5,924 nt of DNA, taken from the NCBI GenBank assembly GCA_014378125.1, contig JACMOG010000107.1, positions 1 to 5,924 on the forward strand. The letters are read 5' to 3'. A program made the translations under genes and the position numbers. Positions 5,012 through 5,924 of this stretch are shown here, piece by piece; within the stretch, counting starts at the first letter, position 1, and each line of letters begins with the position of its first letter. This DNA is from Vitreoscilla sp. GTDB taxonomy: Bacteria; Pseudomonadota; Gammaproteobacteria; Burkholderiales; Burkholderiaceae. A model generated the notes under the pieces. That model was not told the DNA's origin. It saw only the letters and a list, made by a program, of their open reading frames with translations, and made no database searches.

Positions 5012-5924
5012 ATGCAAGACGACTCAACGCCTCCTTCGACATCGTCCCCGTCCCGCACGCGGCGCTCCGGCGTGGCGCCGCCGGCCCCGGTGCCCGTCGC
5101 GGTGGGCGCGACCGTGCTGGCCCGCAGCGCCGCGCAGACGCTGGCCGAGCAGCTCGCCGGCCACTACGCCGCGCGCATCCGCCAGCGCCTGCTGCTGCCC
5201 GGCGCGCGACTGCCGTCGGTGCGCGAGAGCGCGCGCCGCCATCGCGTGAGCCCGTCCACCGTGGTGGCCGCCTACGACCAGCTGCTGGCGCAAGGCCTGG
5301 TGGAGGCCAAGCGCCAGCGCGGGTTCTTCGTGCGCGAGGCCGACACGATGACGCCGCGCACCACGGGCACGCCATCGATCGATCCGCAGGAGTCGGCGAC
5401 ACGGGTGGCGATCACGACCGAGACCGCGCTGCGCCCCGGCGCCCCGTTGCGGCCGCCACCGGTGGGCGCCACCGCGCTGATCCGCGGCATGTTCGCATCC
5501 GACGAGCAGCATCCCGCGCCGGGCCTGGGCACGCTGCCGGCCGAGTGGCTCGACGCCGCCATGCTGCAGACGGCGCTGCGCCGCGTGATGTCGCCCGCGC
5601 GGTCCGCCAGCGACGCGCACCTGCCCTCCAGCTACCTGAGCTACGGCGAGCCGGCCGGCGACAGCCGGTTGCGCCACGCGCTCGCACAGCGCCTGGCCGA
5701 CTTCGGCGTGCCGGCCACGCCCGGCCAGATCGTCACCGCCAACGGCGCCACGCACGCGCTCGACATCGTCTCGCGCGGCCTGCTCACGCCGGGCGACGCC
5801 GTGCTGGTGGACGAGCCCGGCTGGTCGGTGGAGTTCGCGCGCCTCACGCAGCTGGGCATGCGCCTGCTGCCCGTGCCGCGCGGCGTCGACGGTCCCGACC
5901 TGGCCGCCATGGCCGCGCTGGCCA
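5012..5924 (+). CDS. MocR-type transcriptional regulator (GntR winged helix plus aminotransferase-like domain), 3'-truncated by window end
   Basis: Translation from ATG 5012 stays open for 304 codons plus one base to the window edge; no stop is seen, so the gene continues outside. Residues 1-35 are a Ser/Pro/Thr/Arg-rich tail. Residues about 41-108 are a GntR-family winged helix, with LLPGARLPSVRESARRHRVS, then PSTVVAAYDQLLAQGL and the wing RQRGFFV. Residues 109-150 are a Pro/Thr-rich linker. From about 151 a fold-type I aminotransferase-like domain begins, with SYLSYGEPAGDSRLRHALA (207-225), NGATHALD (244-251) and VDEPGWS (266-272). The PLP-binding lysine would lie beyond the end. Full family members are usually about 450-500 residues, so roughly 60-65% is present. 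MocR proteins bind PLP, often with an amino acid, and activate or repress neighbouring genes. Its divergence from the transporter operon suggests it controls that operon and itself. Confidence 0.93.
   Translation, partial: MQDDSTPPSTSSPSRTRRSGVAPPAPVPVAVGATVLARSAAQTLAEQLAGHYAARIRQRLLLPGARLPSVRESARRHRVSPSTVVAAYDQLLAQGLVEAKRQRGFFVREADTMTPRTTGTPSIDPQESATRVAITTETALRPGAPLRPPPVGATALIRGMFASDEQHPAPGLGTLPAEWLDAAMLQTALRRVMSPARSASDAHLPSSYLSYGEPAGDSRLRHALAQRLADFGVPATPGQIVTANGATHALDIVSRGLLTPGDAVLVDEPGWSVEFARLTQLGMRLLPVPRGVDGPDLAAMAALA

Noticed and set aside
3827..5017. A 396-codon minus-strand frame covering the transporter and promoter region.
   Set aside because: It is a shifted frame of the transporter with Arg/Ala-rich sequence and no membrane pattern; the 3856-4836 frame has ten clear helices.
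5024..5755. A 243-codon minus-strand frame opposite the regulator.
   Set aside because: It is Arg/Gly/His-rich antisense shadow; the plus strand over the same bases gives a clear GntR winged helix and aminotransferase-like domain.

Overview
The window is dense, high-GC coding DNA (about 70% G+C by eye) with strong G/C third-position bias. Its protein families suit a betaproteobacterium of the order Burkholderiales. This is a style-and-content judgement; no rRNA or other taxonomic marker is present.

Layout. (1) Positions 26-991 (+) encode a predicted outer-membrane beta-barrel protein with a Cys-x-x-Cys-x-Cys cluster right after its signal peptide. It ends 26 nt from the end of a convergent gene cluster. 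(2) Positions 4836 down to 1018 (-) hold four tightly packed genes, read in the order EamA/DMT-family transporter (4836-3856), LysN-like PLP aminotransferase (3816-2593), PhzF-family isomerase/epimerase-like protein (2596-1754) and AlaX-type alanyl-tRNA editing hydrolase (1731-1018). The gaps are 39 nt, a 4-nt ATGA overlap and 22 nt, so they very likely form one operon. (3) Positions 5012-5924 (+) hold the first 304 codons of a MocR-type regulator (GntR winged helix plus aminotransferase-like domain). It is divergent from the operon and cut by the window end. (4) The 175-nt divergent intergenic region (4837-5011) carries a perfect 9-bp inverted repeat, GATCTGTAT/ATACAGATC, and three TCGGTG direct repeats, which are good operator candidates.

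How the genes may work together. A MocR regulator senses PLP or a PLP-amino acid adduct and commonly controls a divergent neighbour. Here the neighbour operon combines a probable exporter, an alpha-amino acid aminotransferase, a PhzF-fold enzyme and a trans-editing enzyme that clears mischarged tRNA(Ala). A coherent but unproven reading is a module that senses, converts, exports and protects translation from one amino acid or amino acid analogue. The individual families are well known. The least ordinary points are their combination under one apparent operator region and the uncharacterised cysteine-tagged barrel protein.

There is no gene-free stretch over 300 nt. I saw no RNA genes, insertion sequences, CRISPR arrays or convincing intrinsic terminators.
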